64,000 nucleotides of DNA, from positions 1 to 64,000 of the forward strand of contig QFPK01000020.1 in the NCBI GenBank assembly GCA_003248865.1, in the 5' to 3' direction. The DNA comes from Sphingomonas sp. (GTDB taxonomy: Bacteria > Pseudomonadota > Alphaproteobacteria > Sphingomonadales > Sphingomonadaceae). Under the pieces are notes generated by a model. That model was not told the origin of the DNA. It did not search any database and saw nothing but the letters and a program-made list of their open reading frames with translations. Below are positions 42,154-51,781 of this stretch, one piece after another (position 1 is the stretch's first letter; every line of letters starts with the position of its first letter). A program made the translations under genes and the position numbers.

Positions 42154-42863
42154 CAGATGTCGACCTGTTCGCCCGACTTCGCGCCTTCATCCAGCAGTTC
42201 GTCCAGCGCCCGCCGGTCGTCGGGGGTGTAGCCGCGATCGCCCGGGTTGGCGGGCGCGCCATATTGCGGGCCGACCTGCGGATGACCCGGCGGCAGCACG
42301 CCCGGCGGCGGCACCATGCCGGGCGGCAGCGCCAGCGCGTTGGCATCCGGCTTGGCTTCCTGGAATTCATTCACCCAGCCCACCATGGCATGGGCGCTGA
42401 GGCTGAGCAGCGGGGCGGTCTTGCTGTCTGCCAGCCATTCGGGAGGCTGCTGATCGGGATCGAACAGGCCGGTCGCGAACTGGGTGAGCAGGAAGATGAC
42501 GGAGCTGAGGATCAGCCCTTTCAGCGCGCCGAAGCCGAGACCGAGCACGCGATCCATCGGCCCCAGCGCGCTGCGCTTGGCAAAGCCGCCTGCCGCGCCC
42601 GCGATGATGCGCGCGATGATGACCGTGCCGAAGAACAGCAGCAGGAAGGCGACGATCGCGCCCGAGGCTTCGCCGCCGACGCGGGGAGCCAACCACATCG
42701 TGACCTGTTCGTGGAACAGGCGGACGATGACGATGCCCAGAATCCAGCCCGCCAGGCTGAGCGCCTCCTGCGTGAAGCCGCGCAGCAGGCCGGCGATCGC
42801 CAGCAGCCCGACCAGCGAGACCACGACCCAGTCGAAACCGGTGAACCCATCGATGATATCCAT
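42153..42863 (-). CDS. CvpA-family membrane protein
   Basis: The 236-residue protein has four hydrophobic helices in the CvpA pattern (MDIIDGFTGFDWVVVSLVG, GFTQEALSLAGWILGIVIV, RVLGLGFGALKGLIL) and a proline-rich tail with repeated PP motifs. CvpA affects colicin V production, biofilm and cell-envelope stress in other bacteria. ATG 42863 is the start. The TGATG overlap with cysS shows translational coupling; radA ends ten bases upstream. Confidence 0.9.
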   Translation of the reverse strand: MDIIDGFTGFDWVVVSLVGLLAIAGLLRGFTQEALSLAGWILGIVIVRLFHEQVTMWLAPRVGGEASGAIVAFLLLFFGTVIIARIIAGAAGGFAKRSALGPMDRVLGLGFGALKGLILSSVIFLLTQFATGLFDPDQQPPEWLADSKTAPLLSLSAHAMVGWVNEFQEAKPDANALALPPGMVPPPGVLPPGHPQVGPQYGAPANPGDRGYTPDDRRALDELLDEGAKSGEQVDI

Positions 42864-42873
42864 AAGCCCGCGA

Positions 42874-44244
42874 CTAAGCCCCGGACTTGATGCGGTCAAC
42901 GAGGGCTGCGACGGATGCCACGGGCACCGCCTTCAGGCTGCCCACGCCGGACACGCCGGGGGGCACCAGCGCGCGGGTGAAACCCAGCTTTTCCGCCTCT
43001 TTCAGACGCAGCGCGGGGTGAGCGGTGGGCCGCACTTCGCCGGACAGCGCGATTTCGCCGAAGGCCAGCGCATCGCCCGGCACCGGAAGATCGAGCAGGG
43101 CCGACACCAGCGCCGCCGCGACCGCCAGATCGGCCGCCGGATCGACCACGCGCAGTCCGCCCGCAACGTTCAGATAGACTTCCGCACCGCCGAAGCCCAA
43201 CCCGGCGCGCGCCTCCAGAACGGCGAGGATCATGGCGAGGCGCGAACTGTCCCACCCGACCACCGCGCGGCGCGGGGTGGCGCCGCTGGGCAGGCGGACG
43301 GTGAGGGCCTGCAACTCCACCAGCACCGGGCGCGTGCCTTCCAGCGCGGGGAACACCACGGCGCCCGCCACAGCCTTGTCGCGCTGGGTGAGGAACAGGC
43401 TGGAGGGGTTCAGCACTTCGGCGAGGCCGTCGGATTCCATCGCGAACACGCCGATCTCGTCGGTGCCGCCGAAGCGGTTCTTCACCGCGCGCAGCACCCG
43501 ATACTGGTGCCGCCCCTCGCCTTCGAAATAGAGCACGGCGTCCACCATATGCTCCAGCACGCGGGGGCCCGCGATCTGGCCGTCTTTCGTGACATGGCCG
43601 ACGAGAATGAGGGCCGTGCCCGACGTCTTCGCCCAGCTGATAAGTTCTAGGGAGGCGGCGCGCACCTGGCTGACGGTGCCCGGCGCCCCTTCCAGCTGAT
43701 CGGAATGCATGGTCTGGATGCTGTCTATCACGAGCAGGGTGGGCGGCACGCCCGCGCCCATCGTGGTGAGGATATCCCGCACAGAGGTCGCTGCCGCCAG
43801 TTGCACCGGCGCATCGGCGAGCCCCAGCCGCCGGGCGCGCAGCCGCACCTGATCGGCCGCCTCCTCGCCCGAGACATAGGCCACGCGATGCCCGGCCCGC
43901 GCCATGCGCCCGGCCGCCTGCAGCAGCAGGGTGGACTTGCCGATGCCCGGATCGCCGCCGATCAGCACGGCAGAGCCCGGCACCAGACCGCCGCCCAGCG
44001 CCCGGTCCAGCTCCGCAAAGCCGGTGGGAAGGCGCTTCGGCAGCTCGATCTCGGCATCGAGCGGCTGCATCTGCAACACCCGGCCGCCCGCCTTCAGGCT
44101 GTGCTTCTGCGCGAAGGGGGTGACTGCCGCCGACGCCTCCTGCTGGAGCGTGTTCCACTCCCCGCAATCCGGGCACTGACCCATCCATTTGGACGCGACA
44201 CTGCCGCAGGACTGGCAGACATAACGGAGCTGTGGTTTCGCCAT
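42874..44244 (-). CDS. radA: DNA repair ATPase RadA
   Basis: The 456-residue protein helps process recombination intermediates. The N-terminal zinc finger is CQSCGSVASKWMGQCPDCGEW in form (four cysteines), Walker A is GGDPGIGKST, the RadA-specific KNRFG motif is present, and a Lon-like C-terminal domain (LSGEVRPTAHPALRLKEAEKLG) follows. Start at ATG 44244 (MAKPQLRYVCQSC); upstream in-frame sequence is repeat DNA. It heads the run radA-cvpA-cysS-phnA-DUF3298-nifU-kefB. Confidence 0.95.
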   Translation of the reverse strand: MAKPQLRYVCQSCGSVASKWMGQCPDCGEWNTLQQEASAAVTPFAQKHSLKAGGRVLQMQPLDAEIELPKRLPTGFAELDRALGGGLVPGSAVLIGGDPGIGKSTLLLQAAGRMARAGHRVAYVSGEEAADQVRLRARRLGLADAPVQLAAATSVRDILTTMGAGVPPTLLVIDSIQTMHSDQLEGAPGTVSQVRAASLELISWAKTSGTALILVGHVTKDGQIAGPRVLEHMVDAVLYFEGEGRHQYRVLRAVKNRFGGTDEIGVFAMESDGLAEVLNPSSLFLTQRDKAVAGAVVFPALEGTRPVLVELQALTVRLPSGATPRRAVVGWDSSRLAMILAVLEARAGLGFGGAEVYLNVAGGLRVVDPAADLAVAAALVSALLDLPVPGDALAFGEIALSGEVRPTAHPALRLKEAEKLGFTRALVPPGVSGVGSLKAVPVASVAALVDRIKSGA

Positions 44245-44303
44245 GACGGGGATGTAGGGGGTTTGTGGGGCCGGGGGAATGGGCGGAGAGGTGGAGGAAG
44301 AAG

Positions 44304-44750
44304 GCCAAGGGCTCTGCCCTTGGAACCCGGCAGGGAGTCGTGCTCCCTGCACCCCCTTTACTTGGGGTTGAGCGGTTGGGTGCGCTGGTGGTTGGAGTTG
44401 ATTGCCTGCGGCGCTGGGGTGGTGCGCCAATTGTTTCTCTTCCACCGCTCAGGCTCAGCTTGTCGAAGCCCCATGCGCGATGACCACCGAGCTCAGTCAT
44501 TCCGCTTTCGCGTCGGGGGCTTCGACAAGCTCAGCCTGAGCGGGGGTCAGGGTGATGTTGGGTTTGGTGAGACGGGTGGTGCGTCAGGCCCGGCGGTATC
44601 CCCTCCCTCTCCAACTCTCCCCCTGACAAGGGGAGAGAGTCTGGGTTGCGCCGCAGGCAATCAGGCTCGATCACGTCCATGGCGTTGAACTGATGCGCAA
44701 CGCCAACTTGGAGGGTGCAGGGAAATCATTTCCCTGCCCGCCGGAGGCAA
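44304..44750. repeat. Composite intergenic repeat, locus 3 (mirror of locus 1)
   Basis: Modules run B (44304-44355), C' (GATTGCCTGCGGCGC, 44400-44414), REP-like pair (44445-44543), a hairpin CTCTCCCCCTGAC...GGGGAGAG (about 44618-44638), C (44648-44662) and A (44701-44750). This is locus 1 turned around, with all core parts in matching order. It fills the 517-base gap between radA and the DUF445 gene. Confidence 0.85.
44445..44543. repeat. 99-nt REP-like inverted pair, copy 3
   Basis: Arms at 44445-44472 and 44516-44543 pair with one mismatch (CTCAGGCTCAG in place of CTCAGGCTGAG). The 43-base spacer, reversed, aligns with those of copies 1 and 2. The pair sits in the core of composite locus 3. 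Confidence 0.88.
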
Positions 44751-44761
44751 AAAAGCCCACT

Positions 44762-45949
44762 CTACACCGCCCCGAACGCCAGCAGCGCCGCATGCAGGGC
44801 GAGGCCGATGCTGCCGCCGATGAGCGTGCCGTTCAGGCGGATATACTGCAGGTCGCGCAGCACGGCGTTTTCGAGGCGGTCGGTGATGGTGGCGGCGTCC
44901 CAGCCCTTCACGGTTTCGCTGACCAGTTTCACGATGGACGAGCCATGGTCTGCGACGGTGCCGACGACGGCGCGGCGGGCGAGCTGGTTGACGGCGCCAG
45001 ACAGTGCCGCGTCTTCGCGGAGCGAGCGGGCCATGGCTTCGCCGATCTCGGAGAGGCCTTCCCCTTGCGCCATGTTGAGGAGGCCCTCTTTCGCGCGGGC
45101 CCACAGGCCTTCCAGCCAGTCCGCGACGGCGGGGTTGGAGAGCATTTCGCGCTTGACGCGCTCCACCTTGGCCATGGTTTCGGGCATGTGCTGCAGATCG
45201 AAGGCGAGGTTGGCAAGCGCGGTGTCGGCGCGTTCGCGCAAGGGGTGGTTCGGATCGGCGGCGAGGTCTGCCACCAGTCCGCGCAGGCCGTTCACCAGTT
45301 CGTTGGCGATGCGTTCATCGACGTTGACGAGGCGCAGCACCCAGCTGGTGCGTTCCTCCACCATGGCGCGGATCAGACCCTCCTGGCTGTCGATGGCGTT
45401 GTCGGCCCAGAGGATCAGCTGGTCGATGACGGGGCGGTGGCGGCCGTCCGCGATCATCGCTTCCAGCATGCGGCCCAACAGCGGGGAGATTTCCAGATCC
45501 TTCAGGCGCTGGCTGGCGCCTTCCTGCACCCGCTTCATCACCGCGGCGGCGGCGGGCGTGTCTGCCAGCTGGCCGATCAGGCGGGACACGCCGCGACGGA
45601 CCCGCCCGCCCGAGGCCGGGCGTTCCAGCACGCCGGCCAGCGCATTGGCGGCATCGAAGCCGTCCAGCCGCCGCGCGACGTTGACCGGCGTGAGGAAATT
45701 GTCCTTCAGGAAGGTCGCCAGCGCGTCGCCGATGCGGTCCTTCGATTTCGGGATGATGGCGGTGTGCGGGATGGGCACGCCCATGGGGTGACGGAACAGC
45801 GCGGTGACGGCGAACCAGTCCGCCAGCCCGCCCACCAGCGCGGCTTCGGCGAAGGCCTGCAGCCAGACGAACTGGGGATGCACATGCGCCATCGCCCAGG
45901 TGGAGGCCACCAGCAACACCGCCATCAGCACCAGCAGACCCGTGGCCAC
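44762..45949 (-). CDS. DUF445 family membrane protein
   Basis: The 395-residue protein has an N-terminal hydrophobic segment, the LVGGLADWFAVTALFRHPMGVPIPHTAIIPKSKDRIG block and a terminal membrane helix (LNGTLIGGSIGLALHAALLAF), all diagnostic of DUF445. Function is unknown. I use GTG 45949; the family is often slightly longer, so a non-ATG start a little upstream is possible. It lies 55 bases after the RND pump gene on the same strand. Confidence 0.88.
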   Translation of the reverse strand: MATGLLVLMAVLLVASTWAMAHVHPQFVWLQAFAEAALVGGLADWFAVTALFRHPMGVPIPHTAIIPKSKDRIGDALATFLKDNFLTPVNVARRLDGFDAANALAGVLERPASGGRVRRGVSRLIGQLADTPAAAAVMKRVQEGASQRLKDLEISPLLGRMLEAMIADGRHRPVIDQLILWADNAIDSQEGLIRAMVEERTSWVLRLVNVDERIANELVNGLRGLVADLAADPNHPLRERADTALANLAFDLQHMPETMAKVERVKREMLSNPAVADWLEGLWARAKEGLLNMAQGEGLSEIGEAMARSLREDAALSGAVNQLARRAVVGTVADHGSSIVKLVSETVKGWDAATITDRLENAVLRDLQYIRLNGTLIGGSIGLALHAALLAFGAV

Positions 45950-46004
45950 CCGCCTGAGACGGATGGCCTGTTCGGATCGCGTGGTTACGGCCGTGTCTGT
46001 GTCG

Positions 46005-49000
46005 TCATTCGGCAGCTTGAGGCCCCGCAGCAGGTGGAACTGTGCCGGAACTATCCGATTCGCCGCCGTTGGTGAACAGCCGCTTCAGCCATGGGCCGGT
46101 CTTTTGCTCCACATCGTCGGCCAGCGTGAAGGCGGCGGGCACGATCAGAAGGGTGAGCACGGTGGAGAGCACGAGCCCGCCGATCACTGCGATGGCCATG
46201 GGGGCGCGGAAACTGCCGTCTCCGTGCAGCCCGGTGGCGACCGGCAGCATCCCCGCCGTCATCGCGACGGTCGTCATGATAATGGGCTGGGCGCGCTTGT
46301 GGCCGGCATCCAGGATGGCGGTTTCGCGGTCCACGCCGTGGCGCATCTCCTCGATGGCGAAATCGACCAGCAGGATCGAGTTCTTCGCCACAATGCCGAT
46401 CAGCATGAGGAGGCCGATATAGACCGGCATGCTGACGGCATGGCCCGTCAGGATCAGCGCGATCACGGCCCCCAGCGGTGCCAGCAGAAGCGAGCCCATA
46501 TTCACGAACGGCGGCAGCACCCGCTTGTAGAGCAGCACCAACACCGCGAACACCAGCAGGATGCCCGAGACGATGGCAACCAGGAAGCCGGTGACCATCT
46601 CCTCCATCACCTCGGCCTGGCCCTGCTTCACTTCCTGCACACCGGCAGGAAGCGCCTTCATCGCGGGCAGGCTGCGGACCATCTTCATGCCGTCGCCGAA
46701 CTCCACGCCGTTCAGGTCCGCCTCGATGGCGATGCGCCGGCTCTGATTGTAGCGGCGAATCTTGGTGGGGCCGGCACCGAGCGTGATATCGGCCACCACC
46801 TTCAGCGGCACGGACCCGCCCGACGCAGTGGGGACCGGCAGATTACCCAGCATGTCCACATCGGTGCGCGCGTTTTCGGTGAGGCTCACCCGGATCGGAA
46901 CCTGGCGGTCCGACAGGGAGAAACGCGCCATATTCTGTTCGAGGTCACCAAGCGTGGCGATACGGATCGTCTGAGACAGGGTGTTTGCGGTGACACCCAA
47001 TTGAGCAGCGATATCGAACTTCGGGCGGATCAGGATTTCGGGCCGTTCGATGTCACCGTTGATGCGGGCATCGCGCAGCACCTTCAGGCCCTGCATCTCT
47101 TTTTCGAGCTTGCGGGCCGTCCGGTCGAGCAGCACAGGATCATCGCCGGCGAGCATGATCACGATGTCGCGTCCGTTGAAGCCGCCGTTCATAGACGCGA
47201 AGTTGATGCGGGCGTCCGCAATCCCCATCAGCTGCGGGGCCACGCGGCGCTCGAATTCTTTCGTGGTGACGTCGCGGTCCTTGGCATCCACCAGGTTGAT
47301 GAAGATGTTGGCGCGGCGGATATCCCCATCGTTTCCGATGGATTCGAAGGCCTGCTTCACTTCCGGCTGCTTCTTCAGGATCGCGTTCACCTCATCCACG
47401 ACATGGGTCGTGTCGGCCAGAGTCACGCCGGGTGCCAGTTCGATCTGCACCTGCGACGAGCCGAAATCGCCATCAGGCTGGAACGCCTGCGGCATCTGCC
47501 CAAACAGGAAGATCGTCAGGAAGAAGGACAGCACGCCAAGCCCGACCACGGACAGCGGGCGGCGATGCGCTTCGATCTGGCCATAGAAGCGCTTGAAGAT
47601 ATTGCCGTGGCGCTTCTGGGGATCGCGATGGATGGTCCAGGCCAGCACGCGCATGTAGCGCCGCATCATCGGCCCGTCCTCATGCTCCTGATGGCCGTGC
47701 GGTTTCAGGAAGTAGGCTGCGATCAACGGCGTGATCAAGCGCGCGACAAGCAGCGACATGAACACCGCGATGGAGACGGTGAGGCCGAACTGTTTGAAAT
47801 ACTGCCCCGGGATCCCCGGCATGAAGGCAACCGGCAGGAACACCGCGATGATGGAGAAGGTGGTGGCGACAACCGCCAGCCCGATCTCGTCGGCTGCATC
47901 GATGGCGGCCTGATAGGGCGATTTCCCCATGCGCATATGGCGCACGATATTCTCGATCTCCACGATGGCGTCATCGACGAGGATGCCCGCCACCAGACTG
48001 AGCGCGAGCAGACTGATGGTGTTCAGCGTGAACCCCATCATGTCCATGAACCAGAAGGTGGGGATTGCGCTGAGCGGGATCGCCAGCGCGGAGATGATGG
48101 TGGCGCGCCAGTCGCGCAGGAACAGGAACACCACGATGACAGCGAGAAGGGCCCCTTCCCACATCGCCTGCATGGCGCTGTCATATTCCATCTTGGTGTA
48201 TTTGACGTTGGTGAACAGCTCGTCGAACTCGACACCCGGGAACTGGGTCTTCAGCTCGTCCAGCTTCTTGTACATCCGCTCATAGACTTCGACGTCGGAC
48301 GCGCCCTTGGCCTTGAAGATGCCGAAGCTGGTGACCTGCCGGCCGTTCAGCCGGGCGATGTTGCGCTGTTCCGAGGCACCGTCGCGTACCTCGGCGATAT
48401 CGCCCAGCCGGACATCGCGGCCATTACCGATGGCGATGCGGGTTTCGGATAGTTGTTCGGCACTGCGGGCGCCGCCCAGCACGCGGACGGCCTGTTCCGA
48501 GCCGGAGATTTCCGTGCGGCCGCCCGGCGCATCCAGATTCAGCTGCCGAAGCTGGTTGTTCACCTGCGCGGCGGTGATACCATAGGATTGCAACCGCGCG
48601 GGATCCAGATTTACCCGGATCTCGCGGCTGACGCCACCGCCGCGGCTGACCTGCGCAACGCCGGGAATCGAGGTAAGCGCCTTCGCCACATTATTGTCGA
48701 CGAACCAGCTGAGCTGTTCCAGCGTCATCGAGGTGGAGCTGACGGCGATATAGGCGAGCGCCCCGCCCTCGATATCCATCCGGCTGACCTGCGGCTCCAT
48801 GATGCCGTCAGGCAAGTCGGCGCGAACCTTGGTGACGGCGTCGCGCACATCGTTCACGGCGCGGTCCACTGGCGTGCCCAGGTGGAATTCGACGCCGGTG
48901 TACGAGCTGCCTTCCTGCACCACCGAGGTGATGTTCTTCACATTGCCGATGCCGGCCACCGCGCCTTCGATGCGCTGGGTCACCTGCGTCTCGATCTCGG

Positions 49001-49172
49001 TCGGCGCGCCACCGGGCTGGCTGATGTTGATGTTGACGAAGGGCACCGAGATGTCGGGCATCTGGGTGATCTTCATCTGATAGAAGCTGAGCAGGCCGAC
49101 GGCCGTCAGCAGGATGAAGAGCATGAGCGGCGGAATCGGGTTCCGGATCGCCCAACTGGACATGTTCCGCAT
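46005..49172 (-). CDS. RND efflux pump, inner-membrane permease (HAE-1 type)
   Basis: The 1055-residue protein has twelve transmembrane segments with two large periplasmic loops typical of AcrB/MdtB relatives. AIRNPIPPLMLFILL opens it and the paired aspartates of the proton relay lie in GILVDDAIVEIENI. It pumps drugs or other amphiphiles out with an adaptor and outer-membrane channel; no channel gene is nearby. The adaptor gene ends 12 bases upstream, so both form an operon. A cognate TetR or two-component regulator is not seen. Confidence 0.93.
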   Translation of the reverse strand: MRNMSSWAIRNPIPPLMLFILLTAVGLLSFYQMKITQMPDISVPFVNINISQPGGAPTEIETQVTQRIEGAVAGIGNVKNITSVVQEGSSYTGVEFHLGTPVDRAVNDVRDAVTKVRADLPDGIMEPQVSRMDIEGGALAYIAVSSTSMTLEQLSWFVDNNVAKALTSIPGVAQVSRGGGVSREIRVNLDPARLQSYGITAAQVNNQLRQLNLDAPGGRTEISGSEQAVRVLGGARSAEQLSETRIAIGNGRDVRLGDIAEVRDGASEQRNIARLNGRQVTSFGIFKAKGASDVEVYERMYKKLDELKTQFPGVEFDELFTNVKYTKMEYDSAMQAMWEGALLAVIVVFLFLRDWRATIISALAIPLSAIPTFWFMDMMGFTLNTISLLALSLVAGILVDDAIVEIENIVRHMRMGKSPYQAAIDAADEIGLAVVATTFSIIAVFLPVAFMPGIPGQYFKQFGLTVSIAVFMSLLVARLITPLIAAYFLKPHGHQEHEDGPMMRRYMRVLAWTIHRDPQKRHGNIFKRFYGQIEAHRRPLSVVGLGVLSFFLTIFLFGQMPQAFQPDGDFGSSQVQIELAPGVTLADTTHVVDEVNAILKKQPEVKQAFESIGNDGDIRRANIFINLVDAKDRDVTTKEFERRVAPQLMGIADARINFASMNGGFNGRDIVIMLAGDDPVLLDRTARKLEKEMQGLKVLRDARINGDIERPEILIRPKFDIAAQLGVTANTLSQTIRIATLGDLEQNMARFSLSDRQVPIRVSLTENARTDVDMLGNLPVPTASGGSVPLKVVADITLGAGPTKIRRYNQSRRIAIEADLNGVEFGDGMKMVRSLPAMKALPAGVQEVKQGQAEVMEEMVTGFLVAIVSGILLVFAVLVLLYKRVLPPFVNMGSLLLAPLGAVIALILTGHAVSMPVYIGLLMLIGIVAKNSILLVDFAIEEMRHGVDRETAILDAGHKRAQPIIMTTVAMTAGMLPVATGLHGDGSFRAPMAIAVIGGLVLSTVLTLLIVPAAFTLADDVEQKTGPWLKRLFTNGGESDSSGTVPPAAGPQAAE

Positions 49173-49184
49173 GGCGGGCGCTCC

Positions 49185-50396
49185 TCAGCCGGCGGTTGCA
49201 GGCTGGGCGGCAGGCGGCGCCAGCTTTGGCGTGACCTTTTCACCCGGGTTCAGGAAGGCCCCGGCCGACTGAACCACCCGTTCACGGCCCGTGAGGCCCG
49301 AGACGACGGCGATACCCTGCGGCGTGACGGCCCCGGTTGAGACGGCGACACGGCGCACCACATTCTGGGCATCGACGACCAACACGTAGGTGCCCTCACG
49401 GTCTGACAGCACCGCAGACTGCGGCAGCAGCGGACGCTGCGCCCGGGCACCGTCGATCACCACGCTGGCGAAGCCGCCCGAGCGCAGTTCGGCCACATTG
49501 GGCAGCACGATGCGGGCAATACCCTGACGGGTCTGCGGATCGATCACCGGTTCCAGCAGCCACACGCGCCCCGCATAGCGGTTGGACGAACCGACGGGAA
49601 TGATGGTGGCCTCCTGCCCGACGGCGAGGCCTGGCATATCCTGCTCTGCCACCTGGGCGCGCAATTCCATCTGACCGCCGGCTGCGATGCGATAAAGGCC
49701 GCCAGAACCAGAGGAGACGATCTGCCCGGGCTCCACGTTGCGCTGGAGCACGAGCCCGGCTTCGGGGGCGCGGATGTCGAGGCGGTTCAGACGCTCCTGC
49801 ATTTCGCGCACCTGCGCCTGCGCCACGCCGACGCGGGCGTTGGCCGAATCGCGGGTTGCCGTGCGGCGATCGATATCAGCCTTGGAGATGAAACCACGGC
49901 CCACGAGGGCGTTGGCCCGATCCAGTTCCGCCTGTGCCAGCCGGGCATCGGCCCGCTCTTGCTCAACCGTCGCCTGCAGTTGCTGCACCTGTGCGCGTTG
50001 CACCGAGGATTCGATTTCGGCGAGCACCTGGCCCTTGTTCACATACTGCCCGGCCTCGACCCGGATGGCCGAGATCATGCCGCCTTCACCGGCCACGCCC
50101 ACAGGCATGTCGCGCCGTGCGCTGATGCTGCCGGTGGCGGCCACGCGAGATGCCACGTCCGTGGTGCCCGGCACCAGAACGGTGACGGAGGGCGGCGCCG
50201 AAGGCGGGGCCGACGGCTTGGGCGCGTTGGCCTTCCACACCAGGAAGGCAATGAAGGCTATGACGGCGAGTACGGACGCAAGCACGATCAGACGCGTCTT
50301 CAGCCGCTTTGCGCGGGCGTCTTCATGAGCTTCGGAAGAGTCGTACTCCAACCGGGCCCGAACTTCGGGATCCTGAGGGGACAGATGCATGTTCAT
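49185..50396 (-). CDS. RND efflux periplasmic adaptor (HlyD/MFP family)
   Basis: The 403-residue protein bridges the pump and an outer-membrane channel. An N-terminal membrane anchor (LIVLASVLAVIAFIAFLVW), biotinyl-lipoyl halves (MPVGVAGEGGMISAIRVEAG and IRAPEAGLVLQRNVEPGQIV), a coiled coil around residues 140-200 and C-terminal beta-barrel parts are visible. ATG 50396 (MNMHLSPQDPEV) is preferred to a far longer upstream extension that runs through promoter DNA. It is transcribed into the pump gene. Confidence 0.9.
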   Translation of the reverse strand: MNMHLSPQDPEVRARLEYDSSEAHEDARAKRLKTRLIVLASVLAVIAFIAFLVWKANAPKPSAPPSAPPSVTVLVPGTTDVASRVAATGSISARRDMPVGVAGEGGMISAIRVEAGQYVNKGQVLAEIESSVQRAQVQQLQATVEQERADARLAQAELDRANALVGRGFISKADIDRRTATRDSANARVGVAQAQVREMQERLNRLDIRAPEAGLVLQRNVEPGQIVSSGSGGLYRIAAGGQMELRAQVAEQDMPGLAVGQEATIIPVGSSNRYAGRVWLLEPVIDPQTRQGIARIVLPNVAELRSGGFASVVIDGARAQRPLLPQSAVLSDREGTYVLVVDAQNVVRRVAVSTGAVTPQGIAVVSGLTGRERVVQSAGAFLNPGEKVTPKLAPPAAQPATAG

Positions 50397-50546
50397 GCCG
50401 TTACCAAACCTTTTGATGAACAGGAGGCACCCGCTGAACACGGCATCCTCCCGGCTAAATCCCGTTGCTCCCCTCAAAGACAGCGGGACAAGGCTGCTTC
50501 CCCTACCGGTTTCCCGGCCGCGGCTGCAAGCCCGGCCCTCATACAC

Positions 50547-50575
50547 AAAGCTGATGGCAAGATAAAGACAGCTTT
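50547..50575. promoter_or_regulatory. Inverted repeat upstream of the RND operon
   Basis: AAAGCTG (50547-50553) and CAGCTTT (50569-50575) are exact inverses 15 bases apart, in the 300-base gap between the divergent adaptor and GlsB genes. A regulator site is possible; no -35/-10 pair is assigned. Confidence 0.35.
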
Positions 50576-50697
50576 CACATGCCGTTGGGGACATAGTGAT
50601 TTTTCAGTGGCACGCATTGCATTGTTGCAACGCCTGCGCGAGCATGGCGGCCCGCCCCGACTGCGGGACGGTCTGGTAACTGCATGGGGAGATTGCC

Positions 50698-50955
50698 ATG
50701 GACTATTCGATTCTGGGCTGGGTCGTGATTGGCCTGATCGCCGGCGCGCTGGCGAAGTGGATTTCGCCGGGCAAGGATCCGGGCGGCCTGATCGTCACCA
50801 TCCTGATCGGCGTGGCCGGCGGCCTGCTGGGCGGTTTCCTGGCCAATTTCATCGGGCTGGGCACCGGCGGGCACATCTGGAACCTGGTGCTGGCGACCGT
50901 GGGTGCCGTGCTGCTGCTGTGGATCTATCGGGTGATCAAGAACCGCTCGGCCTGA
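50698..50955 (+). CDS. GlsB/YeaQ/YmgE stress membrane protein
   Basis: The 85-residue protein has three hydrophobic helices rich in glycine (GLIAGALAKWISPGKDPGG, ILIGVAGGLLGGFLANFIG), the pattern of the transglycosylase-associated GlsB/YeaQ/YmgE family. Such proteins are induced by stress in several bacteria; molecular function is unknown. GGGGAGATTGCC precedes ATG 50698. It stands alone. Confidence 0.93.
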   Translation: MDYSILGWVVIGLIAGALAKWISPGKDPGGLIVTILIGVAGGLLGGFLANFIGLGTGGHIWNLVLATVGAVLLLWIYRVIKNRSA

Positions 50956-51065
50956 TCGCGGCGCAAACGTCTTCAGCCTGTGGCAAGGTGGGCCGCCGAC
51001 AATGCGGTCCACCAAGGCCGCCGTTTCCGGGCGTGCCGATATAAGCGAGCAATGAGGAGCACAGG

Positions 51066-51776
51066 ATGAAAACCCGCCATCTCGCCGCCATCGTGGCGGC
51101 CGCCACGGCTGCAACCACAGCTGCGACCGGGGCCGCGGCCCAACAGGCGCCCGCACCGGCCACGCTGAACCTCAGCGCGACATCGGAAGTGCAGGCCACG
51201 CCCGACATCGCCAGCATCGGCGCCGGCGTGGTGACACAGGCGGCCGAGGCACAGGCGGCCCTGTCCGCCAACAGCGAGAAGATGACGCGCGTGGTTGCCG
51301 CACTGAAGAAGGCCGGGATCGCCGACCGCGATATCCAGACCACGGGGCTGAACCTGCAACCGCAGTTCCGTTTCGAGCAGAATCAGCCGCCCATCCTCAC
51401 CGGCTTCCAGGCCTCCAACCGGGTGCAGGTGACGCTGCGCGACGTGAAGGGCGCCGGCAAGGTGATCGACACGCTGGTGAAGGAAGGCGCCAACCAGATC
51501 GACGGCCCGGATTTCCGCGTCTCCGCGCCCGAGCCACTGCTGGACAAGGCCCGTGCCGAGGCCGTGGCCAAGGCCCGTGCCCGCGCTGAGCTCTATGCCC
51601 AGGCCGCCGGCCTGCGCGTGGTGCGCATCACCGCCATCAGCGAAGGCTTCGAGCAGCGCCAGCCGGTGCCGATGGCGCGCATGGTGGCCGCCGAAGCGGC
51701 TGCCTCGCCCGTGGCGCCCGGCGAAGTGGGGCTGGCCGCCACCGTGAGCATGGCATTCGAACTGGCGCCGCGCTGA
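51066..51776 (+). CDS. Periplasmic SIMPL-domain protein (DUF541)
   Basis: The 236-residue protein has a signal peptide (MKTRHLAAIVAAATAATTAATGAAA) and the SIMPL fold: LNLSATSEVQATPDIASIGAGV, DIQTTGLNLQPQF and the ARAELYAQAAGLRVVRITAISEG segment. Family members are periplasmic, and E. coli YggE lowers oxidative stress. It is followed after five bases by a ModE-like regulator gene, so the two are probably co-transcribed. Confidence 0.93.
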   Translation: MKTRHLAAIVAAATAATTAATGAAAQQAPAPATLNLSATSEVQATPDIASIGAGVVTQAAEAQAALSANSEKMTRVVAALKKAGIADRDIQTTGLNLQPQFRFEQNQPPILTGFQASNRVQVTLRDVKGAGKVIDTLVKEGANQIDGPDFRVSAPEPLLDKARAEAVAKARARAELYAQAAGLRVVRITAISEGFEQRQPVPMARMVAAEAAASPVAPGEVGLAATVSMAFELAPR

Positions 51777-51781
51777 GCCCC

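Noticed and set aside
45804..48452. 882-codon open frame antisense to the RND pump
   Set aside because: Histidine/arginine/aspartate-rich shadow of a well-conserved gene.
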